Shown in pieces: positions 1-14,346 of a DNA stretch of 64,000 bases. The notes below the pieces were generated by a model. It made no database searches. It was not told the DNA's origin and saw only the letters and a program-made list of their open reading frames with translations. Positions within the stretch are counted from its first letter, which is position 1, and every line of letters begins with the position of its first letter. Origin of the DNA: Solenopsis invicta (Eukaryota > Arthropoda > Insecta > Hymenoptera > Formicidae); assembly GCF_016802725.1 (NCBI RefSeq), contig NC_052669.1:4765501-4829500 (forward strand), in the 5' to 3' direction. The position numbers and the translations under genes were made by a program.

Positions 1-2290
1 AAAATAAAACGTTTTCATTGCCAGAAATATAAGACTTATAAAAAAAGATGTAATAGTAAGAGATAAATTTGCGGAATAAAAATCGCGCATTTACAAATTT
101 AATACTAAAATATAAATGGCGCGTTAATTAAATTATTTACAAAAATTAACGGTAAATTTAACAATTTTGATGCACAATTTACTTATTGTATCGAATTCTT
201 CATTTTGTAAAGAGAAAATTAAGAAGAAGTTGTTAAGAATTAATAATTTACATCTTCCTCGCTTGTTGTATCAAAATGAGAAGAGGATATCAATTTTTTA
301 GAAAACGCGTTCTACTTTGCACATTCTATTAAATTAACATATCCCATCCAAAGGGCATTCTTTCAAAAAAAAGTTACTTTAAGAAGAAGGATCTTTTCCA
401 GCAGCATGTCAGAGTTTTAGCACGTCTAATTTCCCTATCAGTCTACTTTACAACCACTTTGTACCATCCACGTAGCATCCTTCTCGTAAATCTCCCTTTG
501 TAGATCCGTTTAACGGAGGAAACGAGAAGGTACACGTCGGCGTAAATTAATTACAAGAAGAAATGGGAACGCAAGGATAAAAAGAGAAAGGGACAGAAAG
601 ACAAAGCGAAAAGTAGGACCTTGCTAGTACACCGCGTGATATTCCTGACGCGTCGGTCTCATGAGAGCGAAATTCTATACATAGTCACCGTTCGAAAATA
701 GACAGTAGGTGCGGCCGTCGACGGAATAATGTAGAGAAGCGGGAGAAGTAGTCACGAAAGAAGAACGAAGTAGCGACGAAGTGGCAAAGAGCGGTCGTCT
801 AACGTCAAACAGTGCAATAACAGTGAAGTCAGATAAAAACGAGAGGTGGAGAGAAAAGAAGAAGAAGAAGAAACGGAGAGAAGCATCCGAGAGAAGGGAC
901 AACGACCCCGCGAGACTCGTGAATTCATATGTGACGCACTCGAAATCGTAAAGCTCCCCTCCGATGTAATCTCCTCTCATTTTTTTTTCTTTTTTTTTAA
1001 CGATAAAATTATTTTTAACTAACGCACGCATTTATCACGGCGCGTTGCAGAAACCACGTGAAGGGCGGGCCGTGGCTCGCGTTTCCGTGTTAGTCGAGCA
1101 GGCGAGCATTAAAGTTCAGGGTTATCGCGCGCTAAAGACCGTAATAAGAAGCCTATGCCCGCCTCTCCTCCTGCGAGCCAACGAACTCCCACCTCGTCAT
1201 CGATTTAAGTCCTTATCAAACCTGTCGTGCTCCTAACGACCGTTACGGCAAATTGACTTGATAAACGGCCGTACCACGCGAAATTACTAGACGGCGGTGG
1301 CGCTTCCCGAAGCACAGCGCGTACCCGCCCTCCTCACCGCGAACTGAACAATTCCCTGGACGCCGCGCTAATAACTCGTTTGATATTCTACAGGATAATA
1401 GCTGGTATCATTATTACGATAAGAATATTTCATGTAGAGATCATTTTTCCTCCCTCATTGAGAAACGAGGCCAAATTCTGCGGGGTACTCGTTATGCAAG
1501 ACATTTAAAAAACAATACTGTGTTATTTTTTTTTGAACGCATAGAGTTCATATTGAATAAAGTGTCGTTTTGAAACGGAAAAACAGAAAGTTCTGACAAG
1601 TGTTACGCTGCAAGTGTCCAAATAAATAACAGAGCGTTTGTTTCAAGTTTTTTTTTTAGAGACAAATTTCATAGTTTCTTCTGATCGACGTTGTTTGTTA
1701 TGTACTTAGAATGAGTTATTTTGTTCTTCGTCAACAACGAGATGATATGCGTAGCTGTTTGTTCAATTAATTGCAAAACTTTTATTAATAATTCTAGTGT
1801 AATTCTAGTTCAATTGGAACAGCACAAATTGCTGCGCTGGTTTTGCTGTTGGAATACAAACGGGTTCATTTTCGGATTAACAGATATATAATTCTAGACC
1901 ATAATTCAAGAATTGAATCTCTCACTAATGTAAATTAAAAAAATGATTTACTTTATATCTTAATTCAATTTATAAATAGCTTGTTACATTTTAATGTATA
2001 TTTTATACGACTGTTGTTAAAGCTTGTAACAATTTTACGCTTGTAACAACTTTACGACTACCAGGTAACGTACGTTCCACAAAAAGGACTAAATTAAAGT
2101 AGGACGAACGATTAATGGCTTTCATACTTCGTCAATATTGCTGTTATAACCGACTGTATTGATATAAGATACAAATATTTTCTCTGCCTATATACATACG
2201 TAATAGTTACAGAAAGTATTGCAACACACAGTTAATAAATTGGATTACGAGATAAAAAAAAGGGTTTTATCTCGCATCCAGAACTGCTAT

Positions 2291-2293
<3 letters not shown>

Positions 2294-2335
<42 letters not shown>
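2294..2335. repeat. (GA)n microsatellite
   Basis: About 21 uninterrupted GA dinucleotides in AT-rich DNA. A shorter, interrupted GA tract lies at about 3008-3044. Confidence 0.97.
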
Positions 2336-2338
<3 letters not shown>

Positions 2339-3039
2339 AGCAACGCTTGCAAACGAAATCGATAAACCGTTAACATAAATTATTTAGTAAAAGGTAATAA
2401 GATATTTTTATATTTTTTCTAGAAAATAATTCTCTGCAATCTTTTGATTTTGAATAGTGGAAGTATAAGTGAATTCAATGTAAAAATTGTTTGCTACAAT
2501 ATTAATTTTCAATATGTTGCAAACTTTCAACAATTTTTATTAAACTTTTGCTAACGCAAAATAATCAGCATATTAGTTATTTAAACTCTAGCAATAATTT
2601 TTTTACTTTATAATTAATATCAGTTCCATTTATACGTAAACGGCACAATTCTAGATTAAATTACCAAGATACAGAAGTGAAAAATTGAAAGATCGTGATC
2701 CTGATGGCCTTCTGTGAAATTTCCGTTAAGCAGAAATTGATTCCAAATTTATTAAAGGCTTTGTGACTCGATACGATATCTCGGATACTCCGTGCAGGGA
2801 AACCGAGTTTACGGATCTACGATCTCGAACTTGATGAGCTCGTATAAACGGACACCGTACACCGATCTCTTGGTCACCGGATTTACGAGAAACTTTTATT
2901 ATGTTTGCGTCAAAGAAAAAAGAGAGAAAATGTACTACTAGGCGGAAGATCCGTGGAGAAGTAATGGCGCCAAGAGCACACCGGTGTAAAAATAGTGAAC
3001 GTTACAGTGAAAGAGAGAGAAAGAGAGAGAGAGAGACTG

Positions 3040-3420
3040 AGAGAAACATCTCTCGTGTTCTTCCACATCACCGATAAGCGATGCAAAGGACGTAGAAAAA
3101 TTCAACGCGGTCGCGAATGGGAAGTCGATGCGCCGCCAACCAAGTGGACGGACGTAAAATGCCGCAACTCGACCGGGGGAGTCTCCGCGCAGGAGGGCGC
3201 GAGTATATGGTACACGTACACGTAGCATAAATAAATAAAAAGGCGTAGCTTATGTGCCCTGCCGACCGATCGATTTCGCCGGTTGGCAGCGTTCCAGATA
3301 TTCTCTCGTTAGATTTTCGAACAATTTCACTGCGCGTCGCGCAAAACTACCTGCTTGCCTAGGGGCGGCGAGAGCGCGGGGGTTGAAACAAACGCGGTTG
3401 AAACAAATCCCTCATTAACG
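3040..3420. other. CpG-rich island, no recognised gene
   Basis: CpG-rich unique DNA inside AT-rich flanks. Both strands are open over roughly 2938-3228, but neither product resembles a known protein, and the openness follows from base composition. It could be a regulatory element or an untranslated exon. Confidence 0.4.
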
Positions 3421-4239
3421 AGGAACGGCTAGCTCTTTGTTAACCGAGAAAGAAGTTTGACCCGAGTCAGACCTTATCGCGTGTAAAATTCGTCACAAAA
3501 ATCGCCTTCCGAATCCACCACGGAAATTTGTTTTCGCACGTTAGTGTCTCTTTCACTGCTGCCCTCAATACTATTGACGTCATTCGGACTTATGAAACAC
3601 TGCTCACTGGTTTTTATATATACTGTTATTTTTATCGTCTCGTGATACTTGATAATAAGTATATTTTTATGAAATATTAGGTACACCTGATAATATTCAA
3701 CGTTAAAATAACTTGAACATTATTGTAGACAATTTTCGGATTATATTTCATAAAACTTGGTTCTCCAATGTGATAAAACTCGTATGTAACGATTTCCTAT
3801 AATATTCTGACAAACTTATTTTATACATTTATATTTACGTTTCTTCTGTTAAAAATTGACTTAAAATTTATATAAAGCACTTCCTTCTCAGTGTAATATC
3901 GCATAATGCGATTCTCTTTTTTGTTCTAAAATATCGATTTTAGAAAATTACATTTTAACATTTATTTGAAATAGCTAAAATAATAATATTTCCACGTTTT
4001 CTAAATTTTTGTGTTCCACGGTATCAGTTCCATTCTACAGTGCATCGATTTTTAAAAATCAATTTACTATAACCTATCAATTTATCATAGTGAATTGATA
4101 TTTAAAAATCAATTTACCACGGTCGCTAAAAAATATATCAGCCAAACGCGCTAAAGCGTCTACCTTTTCTTCTTTTGCCAGAGACACGGCAACCCAAAAA
4201 GAATTGAATACATACCAGTATATATAATTCCTTACGCGC

Positions 4240-4830
4240 TACAGTAATAAAGTGCGCGCCTTACTCTCTTCGGGGTCTATCGAAGGAGCGCGAGATATTC
4301 CAATGGAATAATTCAGAGATGCCACGGATGCTGCGCTATGACTCCCCGAAATTCGAAGGGTGTCCTACCGGAAATCGACACATCCGGTGAAATACGTTCT
4401 CCTCGAGAAAGTGAGGCTCGCAACGAACGTCGTGTCCAATTTCGCGGACGCCACGTCTTGCGTGCACGTACGTGTGGCCCCCCAACACGCGGCCTGCAGA
4501 TGCGCACGTACACGCCACAGAAGCGCGGCCCGGGTCTCCGGATGCATCGTTCCAGCATGCAGCACTACGGCGCGGCGTGCCGCTGCTGCACTATGGAGGA
4601 TCTGGGTCATCCGAAAACGGTCGCAGGGGCCGTACCAGGGGAATTTCTCGTTCCGTTACTTTGAAAAATCATGCGGGCGGAACAGGAACGAGAGGTAGCG
4701 GATTGTCTTCGCGAAGCATCTTTCGTAAAATTGACCGAATTTGCAAAACGGCACAAAGGAAATCCGAATGAACGAACGAACGAACGGACGTATCGCCTAA
4801 TACTCCGAAAAATTCGCTGGCGGATAAAGT
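4240..4830. other. CpG-rich island with overlapping chance frames
   Basis: GC- and CpG-rich stretch that stays open in several frames on both strands at about 4313-4771. Overlapping frames of this kind are what high GC gives by chance. Near 4768-4788 there is a short GAAC tetranucleotide repeat. A regulatory or untranslated role is possible; no product is recognised. Confidence 0.4.
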
Positions 4831-5370
4831 GGGTCGCGCGCGAAGTAAAAATTATTACTACGTGTCCAGAGAATAATAAAGTGCAGCGTATAAACGGATA
4901 TAACCGGATATATCCTCTACATTAAATTGTCACGAGTGTTAAATGGTTTTACCAGTGTCTCACCGCTAACTCCTATCGCGCTATAGTGACTTTGTAAGAT
5001 CGATTCCAAGTATGTTTAAAGGGAAAGACACGTATTGCTTGAAGAATTTATTCCTTCTCTTTTTTATTCATACATAATAGTTACTACTGGGCTGTATTAA
5101 CATCATTTATTCTACGGAAAGAATATCTGCATTTTTTGAGTTTGAAAATTAAATGAAGCTTATGATTTTCCATACAAACGACCGTCTGGAAATAAATAAT
5201 TTATCATAAGGTGAATTTTTCAAAAAATATAATATTCATCATATTTTTCCATGTCCAATTTTTATATCTTAACGCAGTAAATGGACACCGGGAAAAAAGG
5301 TGAAATTGTGTGTAATGCAGGAGCAACAATTGTTACTTCAAACATGCAAATTGGCTGTCACAAAATCAGC

Positions 5371-5394
5371 AGCCTAATTAGCGCTAATTAGGCT
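5371..5394. repeat. perfect 24-bp palindrome with TAATTA cores
   Basis: The half-site AGCCTAATTAGC is followed directly by its exact reverse complement. The palindrome contains two TAATTA cores, the classic homeodomain-binding motif, in mirror arrangement. Short CAGC and GCTG blocks lie just outside it. Confidence 0.85.
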
Positions 5395-6719
5395 ATTACT
5401 GCTGGATACGTATTGCCGCGATAGCAACGGAGAACCATAGTAAATGGCTGTCAGCTACATAAACGACTTACTATTACGTAGTGGTGACGGATACTGAGCA
5501 GTCTCACCGTATTCTACTCATTCCGTGCACGCAGTTGAATATGCATCCCTCGGATAATAGTGTCGAGAATATTGTGATCGCGCTACAATTGCAAGAGATA
5601 CGAGGATGGATACCTTTCGAGTACAGTGCCCGAGGTACTGCTCCGAGCGTTCTCGATAATCTAAAGTTGAATCATAAATATTCATGGCGGTTCATCGCAT
5701 ATCGCGAGAAACTAATGGAAAATACTTTCCGAAACTTTAAGAAAATGATTCTTATTTGTTACGAGACCCTGGCACAGTTAATTGTTTTCCATATGAGAAT
5801 GAGATTCCATCGTTTCGGCCGTTACGCGACGGGCGACGCTGAAAATAGTGCACTACTTCATAACGCACAGTGAGTCACGCGTTGATATATGTGTATCCGG
5901 ATCGAAACTCGCGATACACATTTATATCTTAGCGCTTTCGCGCGCAACGCACCGCGTAAATTCTCGCGGAAATTGCCCAAACGCATTGCTCCCATTTCTC
6001 TTCTTTCCTTTCTTTTTATTCGGCGACGGTTCTCAGAATCGCGCCTCGCGTATATTGTAAAACATTTTTTTTATTTGCTCGAGATACGGCGTCCATTCAA
6101 CGACGTTTCCGCACGAAGGAATACGCGACACGTATATACGTATGCACACTATGAGGACGCTAATCCTCACCACCGTATCCGGCGTCATCCCTATTCGTCT
6201 TAGCGAGAAAGTCAGAGCGCGCGCTTTTAGTGCAGCCCTAATCAAACGAGCGGCTTACCCGCTCTCGCTCCATCCCCGGGGTGGTGGTAGTTCATTTAAT
6301 TAAACGCCTCGTTCCCACGCAACTTTCTATAGCTTTGGAGGGAAGTTTATTTCGCTAAAGCTACATCCCGCAGCTTCGTGCTAATCAATGCAAGGTTGAC
6401 ACGACATAATTAACGATTCTGGGAGAACACTGGATTGAATAGATACATGAATATTTTCCGCTTCATTACAATATGCAGATTTAAGGCGGTTTTATCTTAC
6501 TTTGGCGCAGGTCGTTTACGCTCTAATGAAAATATACGATTTCCTCGCAGCAAGAGGCAACTAGATTTCATGAAAAATTTCAGAAGTACGAATTCCTCGT
6601 CCGCGCGCGCATAATGATGCATGAAATTACGACTGCTGTATATTTCTCGGTAAATTATTATATTAAAATGATAGATCTTTTCTCTATTAAGAGCCTTCTT
6701 AGAATTTCTAGATAATTCT

Positions 6720-7620
6720 GCTTCGATGCGAGCAACCCAGATCCAACATCGGCAAGTTCAGCGACGACGAGCCAACTGAGCGCAACACAATTCTCATTAA
6801 TCACGACGTAAACTGCAACGTACAGGTGCTACGATGCAGCCCCGCTCCACCCGCGCTCATTCCCGATTTTCTTCTCCAGCGTCGTTCGCGCGGCCGAGCC
6901 TTGCGCACTTCGCAAGGGGAGGCTGAGTTGGAAGGCTTGCGTAACATGGCGCATAGTTTCGCGAACGAAGCCCGCGTCGACCTGGTCTTACCTCGATGCC
7001 TTAGCCTCGTTACGACGGTATAAGGGCCAGGTGGTAATAGTCATACGCACGATTGCGAGGATGCCGTTATCACCGGTGACCGGATATCGATTCCCAATCC
7101 CACCCCGATCCTTCTTCCTGCAACTGACCGTACCGACGACGCGACGCGACGCGACGCCGCGACGGTGCGAACGTCACCAGGTTAACGGAGTGCAGCTGTA
7201 CCCGACGAAAGCGGGGAGCGACGAGGAGGGAGAAGAGGGTCATAGAGCGGGTGAGCTCTGCGTTTGAACTTGCGTTTGAACCGGACACGACGAGTCTCCA
7301 TCCCCCTTTTCGGAAGAACGTTCGGCTACCCACCACCGTCACCAGCTCGCTCCCACCACCTCGACTCGTTCCACGGGAATGTGGGTTACTGGGTTATCAT
7401 CGCCGGCGGTGGCTCGTCCTTCTCCGTTGCCGGAAGCTTTTCCAACCAATTGCTCCTGCGAAAGGACAACGACGAAAACCAAGGAGGATCCGGAACCACC
7501 CGAGAGTGTAATTCTTCTTCGGCGAACGTAGACATTTCGGAGAAGATTGCCGATACGAAAATATCGGGCCTTTCGCGGGATTGGCTACATCGATTTTTCA
7601 GAACGTCCAGGAGAACCGTA
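6720..7620. other. GC-rich island, no recognised gene
   Basis: About 0.9 kb of CpG-rich unique DNA with open frames on both strands, including plus-strand frames at 6826-7023, 7031-7267 and 7264-7677. None reads like a known protein. A short GACGC tandem run lies near 7138-7160. It could be an enhancer, an alternative promoter or an untranslated exon. Confidence 0.4.
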
Positions 7621-8861
7621 TATCATGCATCTCCGTTGTTTGTCATTTCGGATGAATTTGTCACGATTGTGAAGTAATAAATTGTTTCTGCTCTCTCACA
7701 GGGCGTGTGTAAATGTTTCTAAATTAATTCTTTTCTAATTATTCCTTTCTTTGTTGTGACAGGTGGACCATACAACCACTGTTTTCATGCGGAACAGCTA
7801 GGGCAACAAAGTCCGGAATAAATTAATAAGATAATTATGAACGGAGAAACACTAAATTTCTATTTATATTTTACTGGATTGTATTCAAGTAGCAAAATTA
7901 ACAGACTTCAATTAAATAATTATTTTCGCGAAATCAACTTTTAAATAAATTTTGCCATTCTTTATTATAATATGAAATAGAATATTCTCTAAACTTTACT
8001 TCCTCTTTTCACTATTTTGTTCTATTTTCTCCACTTGTTGTATTACGTTCTTATAATAAGACAATTATAAGTAAATTATAATCTCATCACCGAGCATTTG
8101 GGATATGATTATTCATATCCGTAGTTTACGTGGTAATGTTTTATGGATTATGTACATGTATCAGAGCAGAGTTAACAATATGCGCGGAATACACAATTCT
8201 AACAGCATTGAGTACTCATTAAGTATAATAAGCATCGACATAACTACACGATGCCACTCACTTTTTATTTACACCTCCGAGATCCGAACATCTGCGCACG
8301 TGAACATCCACTCAATCCTTATAATCTGATTTACGAGCAATTTCCGTTGAATCTACTTATTAAAGACGTATCGGGTGATACACACTCGATCTTGAATTAA
8401 TGCGTCAGTTGACATGTATGGCGTCCGTAATTTGAATCACGAACACATGCTAATTAGTCTGTTCAACACGAGTCAACACTAGGCTGTTCTTGTAATTGCA
8501 CATACTCTTGGACAGCGCGTATTATATCTTATGAGTTATGCTCCTTTTCATTCCATCGATCTTCCGGAACATAGAGCATGCCTTGATAAACTAAGAGAGA
8601 CAGAATGCAATATATCAAACAGGATTGATTATACGAAAAAAAACTTTACTAATCCATTTATATTCTGCGAAAGAAATGCTGTACTTTTATAGGATTGCAC
8701 CGTCAGTTTCTGAAACTTTCTTATCAGAAACTTCTTATATAATATAATTTTATAAATACGCGTTTTCGTAGAAATTTAAAAATCCAATATATTATACATA
8801 ACATTAATTTATATCATAAAACTATGAAAAAAACTAAAACAGTATATACGATAAAAAATAA

Positions 8862-8866
<5 letters not shown>

Positions 8867-8945
<79 letters not shown>

Positions 8946-8946
8946 G
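8867..8946. repeat. (TA)n microsatellite
   Basis: About 80 bases of TA repeats with a single TACATA interruption near 8921-8926. Confidence 0.97.
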
Positions 8947-9777
8947 TAAATAAGGCTATATATAAATAAGACGGATTTGTTTCTTCTTTTATTAGATAAA
9001 TAAACGCAAAATAAATTCTATTGTTTATAAATGAGAAATAAAGTGCCTTTCCATATTACACTGTATCGCGTAAAATGCATCATAATGGTATGCATCGAAG
9101 AGCCATCTGATTTGCCCTGAAGGCGACAATCTGACCTATCGTACTTCACTATAAATAAAGATTGCTGTTCTTATTTTAGCGTGCGAATTAGCGTGGGTCT
9201 CGGGCAGACTCGTCACGAGTTGCCCTCGCTATTTTCGTATCGCGAGATGAGTAGCCGAAGTGTCTAGCGAAACATTAACAATCTTTGATCGTTTTAATCA
9301 TCTGTTTGAAAAGCAAATCTGTAAAAAAAATATTGGATCAATATTATAACAAAAAAATAGATAAAATATATGTTTAGCCAAAGCAATTGAAATAATCAAT
9401 ATTGTCAACAGCTTTAAATAATAGTACAATAGCATTCAAAGTAAAAGTATACTGCGGTAATTAGAAAGATGTCTGGTTTATCTTATCCAAGACCAAGAAT
9501 GCACATTATTATAGCCTGAATGCTTGATACGAATTACTGAAACGCGTTAAACGACTCGCGGTGAGCGTAAGTCGTTGCCATGCAAAAGTTTTATATCCCG
9601 AGATGGCAAATTCCCAAGTTTTCATCGTTTCGCGCCAACGGCAGATTCGTCCGAGTTTTTCTCGTTATGCTATTTATATAAGAAAGTAAGCCCTGCAAAT
9701 CTATCGGCCGCAAAACGAGATCGTTCGTTGCGGAAAAAAGGGGCGGACCGGAAGCACAAATTATCGTATTGCTAGCG

Positions 9778-9799
9778 TTATCGCAGCATACTGCGATAA
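9778..9799. repeat. short inverted repeat, 9-bp arms
   Basis: TTATCGCAG and its exact reverse complement CTGCGATAA are separated by CATA. It may be a chance hairpin. Confidence 0.7.
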
Positions 9800-12700
9800 T
9801 ACGCTTTTAATTGCCCGACGAATGCCAAATATATACGATGTTTATTATAAGCAGAAAGAGCAAACGATTTAAGCACGATATTGATAATTCAGATAATGTA
9901 TAAAAAGGAAACCTAATGGCTGCGGAATTAAATTAATAAGCAATAAGATAACGCAAGTTTACTTTAGCTGCTTTTAGTTGAACTTTGTAAAATACATTAA
10001 ATGATTAATTAAATTGTAGCACAAACTTTTTAGCAATAATAGAATTTATTTTCTTTTTAGAAAGATATTTATAAATAATTTAATTATAATATGAAAACGA
10101 GAAACAATTATATAATTTTGTAAAAGAATTGATCTCAGATTTTGAGTGCTTTTAATCAGTTCTGGAAGAGAGGATGTAATAAGATTCTGTTTTTTACTAC
10201 CTGTCAGATTGTACACACATTGTATAAACAAAACTAGCCGCTTTGTCGCGATTAAAATGGATAAAAGCTCGGTGATATCACTTGTCATCTCTTGTTTCGA
10301 TTTTTTTTTATTTTTTTCCTGCACCAGTGCTGTTGCAATTGTCCTTTTCTTCAGGTCAAGTCTTTTGCTATATAAAAAAGAGGAATGTTATATGTATATC
10401 GACTTGAATCGTATTAAACGAATGATTTCTTCTGATGCAAATATAATACTATTATTTCTTGATGAATTTAACGAATGAAGAGGATTGTAATCAACACGCT
10501 TACATGTTTTCAACGAGTGTTTATAATTTTTTGTCTTTGTGATAAATTTGTTTCTTAATCGCGCTACAGTACAAAGATAAAAATATCACCGAAAGAAATA
10601 TATCCTTTCTCCCCGTCTCTCTCTCTTTCTTTCTCTCTTGGTTAGCGAACTTTGAATAACACAAACACCTGTTATTCTTTTTTCTCGCGGGGTGGCTGAA
10701 CCAAAAAGTAAAATGTGTTTTGATCAAAAATGTAGTATGAGAAAAATAATATCTATTCGTAATATAATGTGAAATTTTTATTGCCTGCAAAGACAAATGG
10801 AAAAGTTGCACATGAATTATTTGTCTCGTTCAAAGAACGAAACATATTTACGGATATAAACATTTGTTTGCAGATATTGATTTCTCTAATTACTCGCGTT
10901 ATATAGATTTTATTTGTGTTGCACCCGCATTATATTACAGTTAAAAATAGCCACCATTTTACTCCCACTCACACGTAATTGAAAATTAAAAAAATAATAA
11001 CGATTGTTTTCACGTAGGAACATTAACATTCTTTTTAAATAAAAAAAAAAGAATTTCGTAAATTAAGCTTTAAAATTAATGAGTTTCGTAAGATTTTATA
11101 CAAAGTATTGTCTTCCGGTCAATATTCCAGTACATCATACAGTTCTTTTTCATTAAAAAATTGAATTTATAAAATTCATAAAATGCGTTTAATAAAATAA
11201 ACATGTATATATGTATAAGGTCTTAATATTTAACATTAATTTTTATATATTGAACTCTTGTAAACTCCTTTCCGATGCTCGCAGTACTCATCCTAAAAAA
11301 ACTTCCTAATCGAGTGTACTATAAATATTTATACATGATCTTGTATCAGCACACTCTGAAAACGAAAAAACATACGTTAACAAGTTCTATCTGTTCCAAC
11401 AATTTCTGAAGATAAGTTTATCAATAAATACTGAAAAATTCCTTTACAATGATTTTATTTCGAAACAAGTGGAATAAAAATATTTGTTTCATTTAATTGA
11501 CGCAATCCACTTTCAGTTATACGCCATCCGATAGCGAAATATACAGCAGACGCAACTTTGCGCAACCCTTATGCAATATCTTACAAATTGTATCCAAGTT
11601 AAATTATTCGGATTGTGGTCAGATATGTAACGGGCATAAATTCGATACAGGAAACTGCAGTCCGCTTACATTGTGGATCTGGTCTATTTGTAATTGTTTT
11701 CTCAAGACTTGGCGTTGTGAAGTCAAGCTTGACATTTATATAAGCAAACCAGTGTGTCGCGGCGCCATGGAGAACCCGGAAATCTTAAGTCCCGAAAATA
11801 GAATTAAATGCACGATAAAGATATAAATAATCCAAGACATTTTATGTCCTGTGTTGCATTTTATTAATAGTTGCACATGATGGTATAAGCATTACACTGT
11901 TACAATAAAATTGGAGAAAAATATTAACTTCTTTCTTTTTTTCTGTTACAATTATCTTAAGAATTATAGTTGTCAAAATGATTATACGCAAAAATATAAC
12001 GTTGTCTGTATTCAATGTTCTAAAATAAAGATAAAGAAGTGAGTAAGTTTGTGATGTTCCTGATATAAAATAAAATTTATTATAACAAAACAAATGTTTT
12101 TCAAGATATACCAACAAGATATATCAATATTTTTATAATTATTAAATATTGAATATTTTAATTAAATTATTTTATTATTATTAAATTATTTTTTTTTAGA
12201 AAATGTTTTTTGTCAGTTAATTTTAACTAGTTTGTATACAAAATTAACAAAGATTTAATTTAAGACAGTTGATAAAGTATTTAATAAGTAAACATTAAGA
12301 AAACATTACTTAATAAATAATTAAAGCAATCATCTTGCGACACTTCATTATTGATCACCATCATGTAAACCTATATAGCCTATCACATTTCATAACCAAA
12401 CTATCGGTTTTCTAATGAGCAACTATTGCACGATTATTGTGGCGCATATTCTGCCATCGTAAACGAGGATAAGGGTATAGATTATATAACCGCAATCAAA
12501 ACATGCACATTATGTCTCTATTACATTATTTTGTTTGTTGTGCCAACAGATAATCGCATATTAAATTCTATTTCCAAATAAATTACGCGGAAAAAATGAT
12601 ATGTAGATATTAATAAAAAACAGTCATATTTATTTGTTAAAATGTAATCGTTTTGAGATAATATCTACGCAAACGACCAAACTGTTTCATTTTAATATAT

Positions 12701-14159
12701 TTTAATATACGTTTAGTAATATATAAAAAATTAATGATAATATATGGAAATATTTAACAAATTTAAAATAAATTTTTTTTAACAAAAATGTTAAAAGAAA
12801 TTACTTTCTACAACTCTTTAACTTAAAAAAAAAAAATTTAATTTCTTGCCAAGAATGATCCGAATTAAATTTCTGTTGTTAAAAAGTTGACCTGAAATTG
12901 AGATCGAAAAATAAAGTTTTATTAACTACTTATATTCTTGATATTTAAGTCACTAAAAATCTTCTACATTTCTAGTGCAAAATATCTTCGTAAATTAGCT
13001 TTTCGAAAAATTTTCAGTGAAGAAAAATTGATTTCGAAATTTGCAAAGAAATCTATCGCTATAAAATATTTTTCAAGTAGATTATATCCTCAAATAAAAA
13101 TCAACATTTTGTAATGTTAAAAGTTCAACATATTTTTATTCTGTTAGTAACTAGTGATAAACTATAATTATCTCAAAATCGGGAAACTTTTTTTACACAT
13201 AAAATAGTAATTCAAGTTATAATGCACTTATAAATCCAATCTGCTTCAATACTTCTTCCGGAAAAATTTTAAAAGTCTTTCAAAGTTAGTGAGAAGTCGG
13301 GTCGCGCTCCTTCTCTGATACCATATTCTGGCACATATTCCAAATGATTGATAAGTGTACCGAATACTCGAACAAATCTCTTAAGAGGCGAGCGATCGCT
13401 ACGTTCAAAAAGGACTTGACTTCTACTTGAGAAATAGGCACATAAGGCAAGATCGATTTTTAACGGGCAAAATGGATTATCGATAATAAACATTGGCATA
13501 CTGAAATTTGTGTCATCTGAAGTCACGAAGCAAGGAGAACGGCTCCAGGATAGTCGCTTTTACTTCGGATGGACGTACACGCGATTATCTTCTCCACCTC
13601 CGGCGTCGTGACAAATCTGTTACATTCTTGGAAACGGATACTGGCCTGCTGCCAGCCTCTGCTAACGACTTTTCTTCCAAATATGATCCATACCTCCGAT
13701 CCGCCCACATTCGTGAGAGAATCATGAATTTGCACAAACAAATGTGTCTTCTCGGTTTTTCGAGACTTTTCGGGAAAAATGGGCGTTTACTGATCTATTT
13801 TATAAATTAAAAAACCTTACAGTTTTTTATGAATATCTGTAGAAAATAACGATCTTTTGAACCACGATATGAACACAGATTTATAAATCACGCCATTTTT
13901 GATTGTCTAAAATTTCCATTACGCAAATTTATCTTGATAAAGAGGACATAAGCCCTACGTAAACAAGCGTTATAATAAAACTAGTCCAAACGTAATGACC
14001 CGTTAATACAGAACATTGGAAAGCGCTGGCCGTGATATACCGTGAATCCATAAATTATCGGCGCTTACTGGTAAACACGCGAAAGTGTCAGGTTCGGTTT
14101 CCGCCAATTGGAAATGATCGAATTATGGTACCAGTCCGATTCGGCGCCTCCGCCAGCAG

Positions 14160-14346
14160 CAAAGAGGAAGAGGAGGAGGAGGAGGAGGATGAAGAGGAAG
14201 AGATGCGCTCGTAGAAACTAGAACATCCGACATAAAGTGCGCCGTAAAGGGGCTAAGTTCTGACATTCGAAGAGTTGCTCTTTGATCGGTGACCCCGCGT
14301 GTGCGCGCGCGTGACAGAGAGAGGGAGAGAGAGAGAGAGAGAGAGA
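14160..14346. repeat. GAG/GAA triplet run followed by GA repeats
   Basis: A purine-rich triplet run at 14160-14204 would read as poly-glutamate in one frame. A GA dinucleotide tract follows at about 14318-14346. There is no supporting coding context. Confidence 0.85.

Noticed and set aside
5481..5873. 130-codon plus-strand open frame
   Set aside because: It does not start with ATG, no motif was recognised, and it sits alone in presumed intron. It was not strong enough to call a gene.
13240..13810. Block with open frames on both strands and balanced composition
   Set aside because: Neither strand gave a recognisable protein, and the frames end at stops without splice-like signals that link them.
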